Below, piece by piece: positions 16,676 through 24,779 of a stretch of DNA of 64,000 bases. This DNA comes from Actinophytocola sp035995025. Its GTDB lineage: Bacteria; Actinomycetota; Actinomycetes; Mycobacteriales; Pseudonocardiaceae. The stretch spans positions 1 through 64,000 of the forward strand of contig DASYKY010000054.1 of NCBI GenBank assembly GCA_035995025.1, written 5' to 3'. Every line of letters begins with the position of its first letter. Position 1 is the first letter of the stretch. Position numbers and translations under genes: made by a program. The notes below the pieces were generated by a model, which worked only from the letters and a program-made list of their open reading frames with translations, was not told the origin of the DNA and searched no databases.

Positions 16676-17299
16676 TCACGAGGCGGCCGAGTTCGCGAAC
16701 GAGCGCAGGATCAGCGTCGTAGACCGGGACCCGGGGTCGAGGTGGCCCGCGCTGCGTTCGCCCAGGTAGGACGCCCGGCCCTTGCGCGCGACCAGCGGCA
16801 CGGTGGAGTCGGCGCCGGTGGCCGCCGCGTCCGCCGCGGCCGACAGCAGCGCGGCCACCGACCCCTGCTCCTTCTCCGCGGCGCGCACGGCCGGGTCGAG
16901 CGCGTCGACCATCGTCTTGTCGCCCAGCTCGGCCTTGCCGCGCGCCACGATCCCGCCGAGCGCGGCCCGCAGCGCCTCGGTCACCTCGGCGGCGCCCAGC
17001 TCACCGACGTCGCCCAGCGCGGTCGAGGCACGCAGGAACGCCGTGCCGTACAGCGGGCCCGCGGCGCCGCCGACCTTGGCGATCAGCGTGGTGGCCACGA
17101 GCTTCAGCACCCCGGCCGGAGTGTCCGGAGTGGACTCGTCCAACTTGGACACCACGGCCCGGAACCCGCGGTCGAGGTTCTCGCCGTGGTCGCCGTCGCC
17201 GATGGCGCGGTCCAGCTGGATCAGCTCGACCCGGTGCTCGGCGACCACGGCCGCGACCGCGCGGACGGCCCTGGCCACGTCGGCCGCGGAGCAACCCAC
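16676..17299 (-). CDS. dhaL: Dihydroxyacetone kinase, ADP/ATP-binding subunit DhaL
   Basis: The 207-residue protein starts with GTG. GDGDHGENLDRGF at about 33-45 is the magnesium-nucleotide aspartate cluster, and VGGAAGPLYGTAFLRA and EKEQGSVAALLSAAADAA follow. DhaL carries the nucleotide that phosphorylates dihydroxyacetone held on DhaK. It starts one base after the dhaK stop. The expected third component, DhaM (the PEP-dependent phosphodonor), does not follow. Either it is elsewhere or this pair acts as an ATP-dependent or sugar-derivative kinase. Confidence 0.93.
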   Translation of the reverse strand: MGCSAADVARAVRAVAAVVAEHRVELIQLDRAIGDGDHGENLDRGFRAVVSKLDESTPDTPAGVLKLVATTLIAKVGGAAGPLYGTAFLRASTALGDVGELGAAEVTEALRAALGGIVARGKAELGDKTMVDALDPAVRAAEKEQGSVAALLSAAADAAATGADSTVPLVARKGRASYLGERSAGHLDPGSRSTTLILRSFANSAAS

Positions 17300-17300
17300 G

Positions 17301-18302
17301 TCAGATCCCCCACCGCAGCGCGATGGTCCGCACGGGCGCGTCCCACAGCTCGCGCATCTCGTCGTCGAGCTTGAGCAGCGTGAGGCTCATGCCCTGCATC
17401 TCGAGGCTGGTGACGAACGGCCCGACGAGCCTGCGCTCGACGCGGATGCCGCGGTCGGCGAGCATCCGTTCGGCGATGCCGTGCGCGAGGTAGAGCTCGA
17501 TCAGCGGCGTGCCGCCCATCGAGTTGGTGAACAGCAGCACCCGGTCGCCTTCTGCGAAGGGCAGGTCCTCGAGGATCGGCTCGAGCAGCCGGCGCACGAT
17601 CCCGTCGGCGTTCTCGACGGGCATGCGGGCGCGGCCGGGCTCGCCGTGGATGCCGATGCCGACCTCCATCTCGTCGTCGGCGAGGTCGAAGCTCGGCTCA
17701 CCGACATGCGGGACGGTCGGCGCGGCGAGCGCCATGCCCATCGAACGAACTCCTGCCACGACGCGCTCGGCGAGGGCGTGGCAGGCGGCCAGGTCGTCAC
17801 CGCGCTCGGCGGCCGCGCCGACGATCTTCTCCAGCATCACGGTGCCGCCCACGCCGCGGCGGCCCGCGGTGTAGAGGGAGTCCTTCACGGCCACGTCGTC
17901 GTCGATCACGATCGTGCGCACGTCGACGTCCTCGGCGGCCGCGAGCTCGGCGGCGGTCTCGAAGTTGAGGATGTCGCCGGTGTAGTTCTTCACGATCAGC
18001 AGCACCCCGGCGCCGCCGTCGGTCCTCTCGATGGCGGCCTGCATCTGGTCGGGTGTCGGGGAGGTGAACACGGCGCCGGGACAGGCGGCGCTGAGCATGC
18101 CGAGCCCGACGAAGCCGCCGTGCATGGGCTCGTGCCCGGCCCCGCCACCGGAGACGACGGCCACCTTCCCCCGCACGGGCGCATCGGCCCGCACCACCAC
18201 CGCCGGATCGGGCACGACCGTGATCAGATCGGAATGAGCAAGCTCCAGGCCACGCAGGGATTCGGCAACCACGTTCGACGGGTCGTTGATGATCTTCTTC
18301 AT
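17301..18302 (-). CDS. dhaK: Dihydroxyacetone kinase, substrate-binding subunit DhaK
   Basis: The 333-residue protein has VAVVSGGGAGHEPMHGGFVGLGML at about 42-65, with the phosphate-loop GGGAGHEP. It also has LLIVKNYTGDILNF, and the active-site histidine that forms a hemiaminal with the ketose lies in VGIGIHGEPGRARM at about 216. I choose ATG 18302 (MKKIINDPSNVV), the normal DhaK start, over a GTG 33 bp upstream. The pair makes DHAP from dihydroxyacetone in the cytoplasm. Confidence 0.95.
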   Translation of the reverse strand: MKKIINDPSNVVAESLRGLELAHSDLITVVPDPAVVVRADAPVRGKVAVVSGGGAGHEPMHGGFVGLGMLSAACPGAVFTSPTPDQMQAAIERTDGGAGVLLIVKNYTGDILNFETAAELAAAEDVDVRTIVIDDDVAVKDSLYTAGRRGVGGTVMLEKIVGAAAERGDDLAACHALAERVVAGVRSMGMALAAPTVPHVGEPSFDLADDEMEVGIGIHGEPGRARMPVENADGIVRRLLEPILEDLPFAEGDRVLLFTNSMGGTPLIELYLAHGIAERMLADRGIRVERRLVGPFVTSLEMQGMSLTLLKLDDEMRELWDAPVRTIALRWGI

Positions 18303-18456
18303 CGGGGCCTCCAGCCGGGATCGACGCAGATCCACTGTCGATTACTACCCCAGCCGGGCCCGCGGCGAAAGGTGATCACTCTGGGGGTGCGTCACGCTGC
18401 GCACCGCACCCGGTGGCGGGCACGAGCTTGATCGGCGCATCCGCGACAATGCGGGG

Positions 18457-19566
18457 GTGGCGGAGAACGGAACCGGGCGAGCGCTCCGGGCGGTGTTCAT
18501 CGGCCGGTTCGGGCATTGGCCGCGGCCCGAGCCGCTGCGGGTCGAGAGTGCCTACGAGGCACGCAGCTTTCCCGGCACCGACCTGCTGTGGCGTTCGGTG
18601 CGTGGCTGGTTCGCGAACGGGGGCGGGCCGTGCGACGTCGCGCCGCTCGGGGCCGGGGAGGATCCGCTGTTCGCGCTGGACGCGACGCTGCAGATGCTCG
18701 AGGACCACACCTACGACGTCGTCTGCTTTCCCGGGCTCGCCGACCACGTGCGGACCGCCGACGGCGTCGGCCTCGAGGAGTTCGGCGCCGCACAGCGCAT
18801 GCTCGTCGAGGCCTGCATCGCCAACGGGGACCGGCTCGCGGTGCTCGATCCGCCGCCGGGGCTGACCCCGGAGCGGATGCGTGACTGGCGCGTCGACGTG
18901 CTCGGCGCGGACACCCCGCACGCGGTCCTCTACTACCCGTGGCTGCGCGTCGCCGACAGTGACAGGCCGGGCGACCAGCCGGGCGGCAAGCCGGGCGGCG
19001 GGCTCGCGTGGGTGCCGCCGTGCGGGCACGTGGCCGGCGCGTGGGCGCGGGTGACGCAGCAGAGCGGACCGCTCGGCGGGCACGGCAACCTCGAGCTGAC
19101 CGACGTGATCGACGTGGCCACCAACGTGACCACGCTGGAGCAGGAGATGCTGACCCGGCTCAACGTCAACCTGTTACGGGCCATGCCGTCCTGGGGGGTG
19201 CGGACGTGGGGCGCCCGCACGCTGTCGATCAGCCCGTGGCTGTTCCAGATCCCGACCGCGCGGCTGCTTGCCGCGCTGAAGCCCGTCGTGCTGGAGCGGA
19301 TCGCCGGCTACCCCGACGCGGACGACGTCGAGATGGTCGGGCAGATCGGCTCGGCGATCCGCGACGTCTCCGGCCTCGCCGACGACGCGTTCACCGTCCG
19401 GACGCTGAGCGCCGCCGACGATGCCGTGCGGATCGAGATCGAGCTGCACCCGCGGGTGACGCTCGGCTACCCGCTGACGATCGTCATCGAGCTGCCGGCG
19501 GGTCGGTGGACGGTCCTGGAAACCGAACACTCGCTGGACTTCCGGCCAGAAGATCTCCCAGAATGA
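18457..19566 (+). CDS. Phage tail sheath-like protein (contractile system)
   Basis: The 369-residue protein begins with GTG after GCGGGG. Its second half matches the conserved C-terminal region of contractile tail sheaths. WVPPCGHVAGAWARVT (about 186-201) is the sheath PPSGxVAGxxAR block. RLNVNLLRAMPSWGVRTWGARTLS (about 231-254) is the GINxIRxFPGxGxxxWGARTLS block. The N-terminal half is shorter and divergent. The gene is opposite in direction to the other tail genes, and its end overlaps the end of the tail-protein gene by 83 bp. It could be a capping or modified sheath rather than the main polymer. Confidence 0.7.
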   Translation: MAENGTGRALRAVFIGRFGHWPRPEPLRVESAYEARSFPGTDLLWRSVRGWFANGGGPCDVAPLGAGEDPLFALDATLQMLEDHTYDVVCFPGLADHVRTADGVGLEEFGAAQRMLVEACIANGDRLAVLDPPPGLTPERMRDWRVDVLGADTPHAVLYYPWLRVADSDRPGDQPGGKPGGGLAWVPPCGHVAGAWARVTQQSGPLGGHGNLELTDVIDVATNVTTLEQEMLTRLNVNLLRAMPSWGVRTWGARTLSISPWLFQIPTARLLAALKPVVLERIAGYPDADDVEMVGQIGSAIRDVSGLADDAFTVRTLSAADDAVRIEIELHPRVTLGYPLTIVIELPAGRWTVLETEHSLDFRPEDLPE

Positions 19567-20038
19567 GCCGCTCGAGCCGGGCCAGGTCCGCCGCGGACCA
19601 CGCCTGCGCGATCGTGCCGTGCACGACGACCTCGATCCGCCGGGACATCTCGGCGGGCGGGGTCCAGCCGACCACCACGAACCCCGGGTCGACGATCTCC
19701 ACCGACTGCACGTCCGCGCCGCCGAGCACCTCCACGAGCTGCCGGATCCCGCGTACGGTGCCGCGGTAGGTCAGCAGCTCCCCCGCCTCGCGCAGCAACG
19801 TGCGCCTGACCTCCGGGGCCGGCCAGCCCGGCGGCAGGTCCCAGCCGAGCCACACGCACAGCCAGTCGACCATCGCGTCCGGGGCGAGCGCCGGATGAGC
19901 CAGCACGTCCAGCTCCTCGATCGGCGTGGCCACCCCGTCGAGCAGGTCGTCGAACACGCCGACGAGCCGCATCAGCAGGTCGTCGTCCCACATCGCACGC
20001 GGCACGAGCGAGGCGATGCGCTCCACCCGGGTGGTCAC
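19484..20038 (-). CDS. Phage tail protein (P2 gpI / TIGR02242-like baseplate component)
   Basis: The 184-residue protein carries RVERIASLVPRAMWDDDLLMRLVGVFDDLLDG and APDAMVDWLCVWLGWDLPPGW, then RRTLLREAGELLTYRGTVRGIRQLVEVLGG. This pattern is typical of the tail protein that follows baseplate J in extracellular contractile injection systems. I start at GTG 20038, placed by a GAGGGGG ribosome-binding site lying in the repeat element. The C-terminal tail (GPSTDPPAAR) overlaps the convergent sheath-like gene. Confidence 0.78.
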   Translation of the reverse strand: MTTRVERIASLVPRAMWDDDLLMRLVGVFDDLLDGVATPIEELDVLAHPALAPDAMVDWLCVWLGWDLPPGWPAPEVRRTLLREAGELLTYRGTVRGIRQLVEVLGGADVQSVEIVDPGFVVVGWTPPAEMSRRIEVVVHGTIAQAWSAADLARLERLILGDLLAGSPASVRFPGPSTDPPAAR

Positions 20039-20099
20039 GACGCCCCCTCGCAGGCTCGGTCGCCCGCTGCTTGATGATTCGCTCCGCAAGCTCCGCTCA
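20039..20099 (-). repeat. Second copy of the stop-to-start intergenic element
   Basis: Read on the minus strand, the element opens with the stop codon of the baseplate J gene (TGAGCGGAGCTTGCGGAGCG). It runs through AATCATCAAGCAGCGGGCGA and closes with CTGCGAGGGGGCGTCGTG, which supplies ribosome-binding site and start codon to the tail-protein gene. Both ends match the element at 10576-10720, but this copy has a single unit instead of three. Confidence 0.85.
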
Positions 20100-21965
20100 T
20101 CGGGTCCGCACCACCGGCGGCGACGGCCAGCACAGCCCGTTCGGCTTGAGTTCCACCCGCTCGGTCTTCTCGCCCGCCTGGTCGGTCACCGGGTCCCACG
20201 GGTACAGGTTCACCTCGTCGACCAGCTCCACGCCGGGCACGTCGAGCAGCACGCCGAACAGCTCGCCCGCGACGACCGGCCTGCCGAACGGCCAGCCCTG
20301 CCCGTCGCGGCCGCCGCGCACCGGGTGCAGGTAGGTGCGGATCGCGGTCGCGGCCCGCTCGTGCACCAGCTCGGCGGGCTCCTCGTCGTCCGCGCGGGTC
20401 AGCGTGGCGACCACGCGCACGCCCTGGTACTCCGGCGGCTCGACGACCAGCCGGACGCCGACCGCGCGCCGCTCGTCGAGGAACTCGACGACCTCGTCGA
20501 ACACCGGGTCGCCGGGCAGCATCGAGGCGAAGCTCTCGTCGTCGCCGACGCCCTCCGGGTGCGGGACGACGACCACGCGGGCGACGCCGGGCTCGGCCAG
20601 GCAGCTGGCGCGGGCGACCCGCTGGCTCGCGAGCCCGGCCAGCCGCTCGAAGTCGTCCGCGGACACCGCGCGCCAGCCGGAGTGCAGCAGCGCCGGGGCC
20701 CGCATTCGGACGTCCTCGACCGCCTCGGCGTCCATCCCGCCGGTCGCCGGCCAGCGGTTGTGCACGCGGGCGACGTGCGCGATCGCCTCGCGCAGCACGA
20801 CGATCGCGCCGGCCGCGACGTTGCCCGCCGCGCCGCCGCCGGTCAGGTAGTCGATGGTGATCTCGGCGTCCTCGGGCGGGATCGCGCCGTGCGTGCCGTC
20901 GCCGAAGAGCACCTCGCCGGTGTCCCGGTCCAGCTCGTAGTGCCGGTCGCCGGCGACGGAGCCGACGAGCGAGTCGACCGCCTTCCACTCGCTGCCGGCG
21001 ACCCGCACCCGGTGCAGGTCGGGCAGCACGGGCGCGCGCCGGGTGCGCAGCCGCTGGCGCGGCCGGCCGTTGCCGACGCCGAGATCCTCGCCGGGCACCA
21101 AGCTGGCGTGCTGGACGTCGATGCTGACGCCGGCGCCGAGCGCGTCGTGCACGGTGATCGCGTACTCGATGCTCTTCTTGGCGGGCGCCGCGAGCACCGG
21201 GCGGACGCGCAGCTTGTGCCGGTCGCCGTCGGCGGCCCAGTCCGGGCCGGTGTCGACGAGCACGGCGGGCCGGTCCGCGGGCACGCTCTCGGCCTCGACG
21301 TCGCTCCAGCCGCCCTTGCTGGAGCACTGCCACTCCAGCGTCGCGCCCGCCGGCTCGACGTCCAGCTCGATGCGCACCAGCGAGTTCGGCCCGGCCTCGC
21401 CGAGCACGACCTCCACCCAGCTGCCCTCGGTCGCCCGGGCGGGCACGGTCGAGGTCGCCTTGCCGCCCTCGGTCTCGTCGGCGTCCTCCACCCAGCGCAG
21501 CGACACCGGCCGCGCGACGGCCTGCTCGACGGTCACGAACTCCACCGGCCCGGCGTCGCCGGCCACCGTGGACACCGGCGTGCCGGCCGGGACCCGCACG
21601 GTCTGGCCGGGCGCGTCGAGCATGAAGTCGACCCGCGCGGTGGCCACCGACGCCGCGCGCCGGTGCACGCCAACCAGGTTCAGGAACTCCGAGTACAGCC
21701 GGTCCGGCACCTGGTTGAGCCGGTACACCAGCTGGTCGACGAGGTAGGCGAAGATCTCGATCAGCGCCACGCCGGGGTCGCCAGGCTCGGTGCTCGTCCA
21801 CTCCGGGCAGTACCGGTCGCGCAGCCGCAGGGCCGCCTCGACCAGGTCGGAGTACCGCCGGTCGTCCAGCGACGGCACCGGCAGCCGCGTCAGCCCCTCA
21901 CCCGCCCCGTCACTGCCTCCGGTCACGTTCGCCGCCCCGTTCACGGCTGCGCTCACCGCGTCCAT
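20097..21965 (-). CDS. Baseplate J-like assembly protein
   Basis: The 622-residue protein has the N-terminal block DPGVALIEIFAYLVDQLVYRLNQVPDRLYSEFLNLVGV (about 58-95), the hallmark of putative baseplate assembly proteins. In the middle is REVLFGDG-type sequence (DTGEVLFGDGTHGAIPP), and the conserved C-terminal strand region includes VVVVPHPEG. It would form the wedge of the baseplate. The start is ATG 21965 with GGGAAGG upstream, overlapping the gp25 stop by 13 bp. The length is in the normal range for eCIS baseplate J proteins (600-1000). Confidence 0.88.
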   Translation of the reverse strand: MDAVSAAVNGAANVTGGSDGAGEGLTRLPVPSLDDRRYSDLVEAALRLRDRYCPEWTSTEPGDPGVALIEIFAYLVDQLVYRLNQVPDRLYSEFLNLVGVHRRAASVATARVDFMLDAPGQTVRVPAGTPVSTVAGDAGPVEFVTVEQAVARPVSLRWVEDADETEGGKATSTVPARATEGSWVEVVLGEAGPNSLVRIELDVEPAGATLEWQCSSKGGWSDVEAESVPADRPAVLVDTGPDWAADGDRHKLRVRPVLAAPAKKSIEYAITVHDALGAGVSIDVQHASLVPGEDLGVGNGRPRQRLRTRRAPVLPDLHRVRVAGSEWKAVDSLVGSVAGDRHYELDRDTGEVLFGDGTHGAIPPEDAEITIDYLTGGGAAGNVAAGAIVVLREAIAHVARVHNRWPATGGMDAEAVEDVRMRAPALLHSGWRAVSADDFERLAGLASQRVARASCLAEPGVARVVVVPHPEGVGDDESFASMLPGDPVFDEVVEFLDERRAVGVRLVVEPPEYQGVRVVATLTRADDEEPAELVHERAATAIRTYLHPVRGGRDGQGWPFGRPVVAGELFGVLLDVPGVELVDEVNLYPWDPVTDQAGEKTERVELKPNGLCWPSPPVVRTR

Positions 21966-22327
21966 TCGAACCTTCCCTCGAACCGGCCGTGCTCGCCGGT
22001 GGCCTTCAGCTGGTAGTCGATGCACACCCGCGCCCAGCCGAGCTGGCGGGCGTCCCACTGCTGGTCAAGGTCCTCGAAGTCGACGCCCAGCACCTCGATG
22101 CGGGGCTCGTGCTCGGCGACCAGCTCACGGATGCGGTCGGGCAGCTCCATGAGCGTCCACTCGAGCCGGACGCCGAAGTCGGGGCGCATCACCCGCTCCC
22201 CCGCGACCGTGCCGAGCAGCACGGCCAGCGCCGACTCGACCGCGGGCGCGCCGGAGAGCACCACGAGCCGCCCGCCCATGTCGACGCGCAGCGGGAACGC
22301 CCACCCGCGGTCCGCGGACTCAGCCAT
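21953..22327 (-). CDS. GPW/gp25 family baseplate protein
   Basis: The 124-residue protein starts MAESADRGWAFPLRVD. The gp25/lysozyme-like baseplate core includes VESALAVLLGTVAGERVMRPDFGVRLEWTLME and RIRELVAEHEPRIEVLGVDF. Gp25 links the central hub to the wedge and nucleates the sheath. The start overlaps the stop of the TIR-LysM gene by 8 bp, so the two are translated together. A GTG six bases upstream is an alternative start. Confidence 0.9.
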   Translation of the reverse strand: MAESADRGWAFPLRVDMGGRLVVLSGAPAVESALAVLLGTVAGERVMRPDFGVRLEWTLMELPDRIRELVAEHEPRIEVLGVDFEDLDQQWDARQLGWARVCIDYQLKATGEHGRFEGRFEWTR

Positions 22328-22904
22328 GATCACTTCCCCGTGTCCGGATCGAGACGAGCGTGCCCGGTTCGAGCTCGGACACGTTCAACCCAGGATTCTC
22401 GTCGGCGATGAGCCGCCAGTGGGCGGGGTCGCCGAGATACTGCGCGGCGAGCAGGTCGATCCGGTCGCCCCGGCGCACCCGGTGCACGACGAGCCGGTCG
22501 GCGGCGGCCTCGACCGCGGTCTGCCGCAGCGTCGTGACCAGCGCGCCCAGCCCGTCCTCGTACGGCCCCGTGAGGTCGACCGCGCGGGCGGCGTGCAGCC
22601 ACGGCGGCAGCTCGCCGCGGGCCAGCAGCACCGGCACCAGCACCAGCCGCCCGTCGAGCTGGAGCATCTCGGCGACCTGCAGCTCGTGGCGCATCGCCGG
22701 GGAGTCGAGCGCGTGCGCGGCGAGGAGCACCGCGGCGTGGGTGCAGGCGCGCAGCCCGGCCTCGATCGCCTGCGGCCAGGTGGCGCCCGGGTCGGCGTCG
22801 CGCGACGCCTTCCAGGTCGGCACCCCGCGTCTCTCGAGGTCCTCGGACAGGCGGCGCGCGAGCGGTCCTTCGCTCTCGGTGCGGTGGCTGAGGAACACCC
22901 GCAC
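22320..22904 (-). CDS. TIR domain fused to a baseplate-type LysM domain
   Basis: The 194-residue protein starts at GTG 22904, chosen because GGGAAGGAG lies six bases upstream; a GTG at 22931 would add nine residues. Residues 1-105 form a TIR-like domain: VRVFLSHRTE (strand A/box 1), LARRLSEDLERRGVPTW, GATWPQAIEAGLRACTHAAVLLAA, and SPAMRHELQVAEM, where Glu74 occupies the position of the catalytic glutamate of TIR NADases. Residues 135-188 (VVHRVRRGDRIDLLAAQYLGD, HWRLIADENPGLNVSELEPG) form the LysM-type domain found in eCIS and phage baseplate adaptors. It is coupled to gp25. Whether TIR acts as an enzyme or a scaffold is unknown. Confidence 0.8.
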   Translation of the reverse strand: MRVFLSHRTESEGPLARRLSEDLERRGVPTWKASRDADPGATWPQAIEAGLRACTHAAVLLAAHALDSPAMRHELQVAEMLQLDGRLVLVPVLLARGELPPWLHAARAVDLTGPYEDGLGALVTTLRQTAVEAAADRLVVHRVRRGDRIDLLAAQYLGDPAHWRLIADENPGLNVSELEPGTLVSIRTRGSDHG

Positions 22905-23026
22905 TGCGGCTCCTTCCCGGTGACCGGTCACGTCAAGAGGAGATCATGGCGTGTCCGACCCTGTTCAGGCGAGTGGCCGGTCGTGCGTTCTGCGTGATCA
23001 AGGCCCGTCAGCAGGTCGTTTACGCA

Positions 23027-23066
23027 CGCGAAGACCTCCCGGCCACGCTGCCGGGAGGTCTTCGCG
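23027..23066. terminator. Strong hairpin, probable terminator
   Basis: A perfect 16-bp stem (CGCGAAGACCTCCCGG at 23027-23042 and its complement at 23051-23066) surrounds an 8-base loop. It lies 10 bp past the stop of the 95-residue gene and before the TIR-LysM gene, so it separates the two transcripts. There is no clear T-run, as is common in high-GC actinomycetes. Confidence 0.75.
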
Positions 23067-23075
23067 CTGGTCGGG

Positions 23076-23363
23076 TCAGGTGAGGTCGTGCTGGGTGACC
23101 TGTCCGCCGTGGATGGTGACGGTGGCGTACGGCGTACCGTCGCCCCGCCAGACGGTGTAGTCGCCCGCCGCCACGCTCGGGAACACCGCCGTGTGGGCGA
23201 CCCCGCCGGGGCCGCGGCGCGCGTGCACCACGTTGTGGCTGCGCGGGGTCGCCGCGTCCGTCCCGGGGCTGATCTCGATCTCCTGCTCGGCGAGCCCCGG
23301 GCCGGCCACGAGGACCAGCGCACCGACGTCGCCGCCGATGTCGAGTACCAGGCTGTCCTGCAT
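23076..23363 (-). CDS. Small protein of the DUF4331 operon (95 aa)
   Basis: The 95-residue protein starts MQDSLVLDIGGDVGALVLVA. It then has HNVVHARRGPGGVAHTAVFPSVAAGDYTVWRGDG and ends with VTIHGGQVTQHDLT. The pattern of short strands and the PSVAAGDYTVW segment resembles carboxypeptidase-regulatory-like (transthyretin-type) folds. No signal peptide is seen. It begins 17 bp after the DUF4331 gene and is the last gene before the hairpin. The function is unknown. Confidence 0.65.
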   Translation of the reverse strand: MQDSLVLDIGGDVGALVLVAGPGLAEQEIEISPGTDAATPRSHNVVHARRGPGGVAHTAVFPSVAAGDYTVWRGDGTPYATVTIHGGQVTQHDLT

Positions 23364-23380
23364 CGCTGTCGTGCCTCCGT

Positions 23381-24775
23381 TCAGGCGGCCGGGTTGGTGA
23401 AGCCGTCGTGTGGCGTGCCGAGGTAGGGGAACCGGTTCAGGTACGGGATGTCCAGGTGGTCGGGCGTCACCCCGTCGTCCACCTGGGACGCCGCCGGGTC
23501 GGGCGTGTAGGTCTTGTCCACCAGCGCGTACGTCGCGCCGGCGATCGCCCGCAGCTCGATCGCGACCACGTCGTCGGACACCCGGCGGCCGTTCGGGAAG
23601 CCGGCGAGGTCGCCGCCGAGCAGCCCGAAGATGGACGGCTGGGCCGACGGCGGGATGGCCGTGTTGAGCCGCATCAGGTCGGCCTGGGTCTTGCCGGTGA
23701 AGTTCTGGAAACCCTCGATCAGGCCGCCCGGGATGCCGGTGAGCAGGATGGCCAGCAGGTCCGCGCGGGGCTTGCCGGACTTGTTGAGCACGTCCAGATT
23801 CGGGAAGACGCCGGGGAACAGGCCCGGCAGCAGCTGCGCGACCTCGGGCTTGGCCACGTGCTTCGCGAACTGGCTGTCGTCCTTCGGCTTCTGGGTGTTC
23901 CAGAAGTCCTTGCGCCCCATGGGCACGATGACCTCGTTGAACAGCGGCATCGCGAGCCGCGAGACCTGCCGGTACGGGCCGGTGCTCCACGTGTTGTTGA
24001 GCTCGGAGTCGAGCATCCGCACGCGCTGGCGGCTCGCCGTGGTCCACACGCCGATCGTGGCGCGCGGGTCCTTGACGTCCTTGCCGTGCCAGCCGTCCCT
24101 GGTCAGGTCCGAGATCGGCACCTGCAGCGCGATCGTGTGCACGTTGAGGTTCTTCGTGGCGTTGACGCCGTTGCCGGACTGCGGGAACTTGGTCAGCCCG
24201 AAGTGCGCGTGCGCGTCGGCGAACGGGCGCGGGTCGAGCAGGTCGAAGATCGCGCCGAGGTCCACGTAGAAGCCCTCGGCGCGCTGCCCGGCGAAGACCC
24301 GGCGCTTGCCGCTGAGGTTGCGCACGGCGGCGGTGGCCAGCGCGTCGTAGTCCGGTGTGGACAGTGGGCCGATGTTGCACGGCGGGCAGGGCAGCCCGTC
24401 GCCGAGGACCTCCTCGCGGTCCTTCACGCGCCGGATCACCTTGTAGAACTGCCGGCGGTTCCAGTTCGGCGAGTCGATCTTGAGGATCGGCCCGGTGTTG
24501 TAGAGGAAGGTGTTCGGGTTGCGCACCTGGGTGGTGAACCGGAACTCGTAGCTGACGTCGGACTCGCCGTCGCCGTTGTTGTCGATGTGGATCGCGTAGC
24601 GCACGTCGTCGCCGAACTCGTAGAAGTTCGGGCCACCGGCAGGCGACTGCAATGGCACGTAGTTCGCGATCAGGGTCACCGTGTCCGGCTTGTCGGGGCT
24701 GACGAACGCGTAGACGTCGGTGGAGTCGGCGACCGGGTCCTTCGAGATCTCGGGGGCTTCGCGGTGTGAGGACAT
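23381..24775 (-). CDS. DUF4331 domain protein
   Basis: The 464-residue protein starts MSSHREAPEISKDPVADSTDVYAFVSPDKPDTVTLIANYVPLQ, the characteristic DUF4331 opening. It continues with VRYAIHIDNNGDGESDVSYEFRF, an aspartate-rich EF-loop-like segment that may bind calcium, and with GRRVSDDVVAIELRAIAG near the end. No secretion signal is seen in this protein itself. It begins 4 bp after the Tat-signal gene, so the two are coupled. The biological role is unknown. Confidence 0.85.
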   Translation of the reverse strand: MSSHREAPEISKDPVADSTDVYAFVSPDKPDTVTLIANYVPLQSPAGGPNFYEFGDDVRYAIHIDNNGDGESDVSYEFRFTTQVRNPNTFLYNTGPILKIDSPNWNRRQFYKVIRRVKDREEVLGDGLPCPPCNIGPLSTPDYDALATAAVRNLSGKRRVFAGQRAEGFYVDLGAIFDLLDPRPFADAHAHFGLTKFPQSGNGVNATKNLNVHTIALQVPISDLTRDGWHGKDVKDPRATIGVWTTASRQRVRMLDSELNNTWSTGPYRQVSRLAMPLFNEVIVPMGRKDFWNTQKPKDDSQFAKHVAKPEVAQLLPGLFPGVFPNLDVLNKSGKPRADLLAILLTGIPGGLIEGFQNFTGKTQADLMRLNTAIPPSAQPSIFGLLGGDLAGFPNGRRVSDDVVAIELRAIAGATYALVDKTYTPDPAASQVDDGVTPDHLDIPYLNRFPYLGTPHDGFTNPAA

Positions 24776-24779
24776 GTCG

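Noticed and set aside
18457..23066. Integrated prophage
   Set aside because: No integrase, terminase, capsid, portal or lysis genes and no attachment repeats. The genes match eCIS-type baseplate proteins instead.
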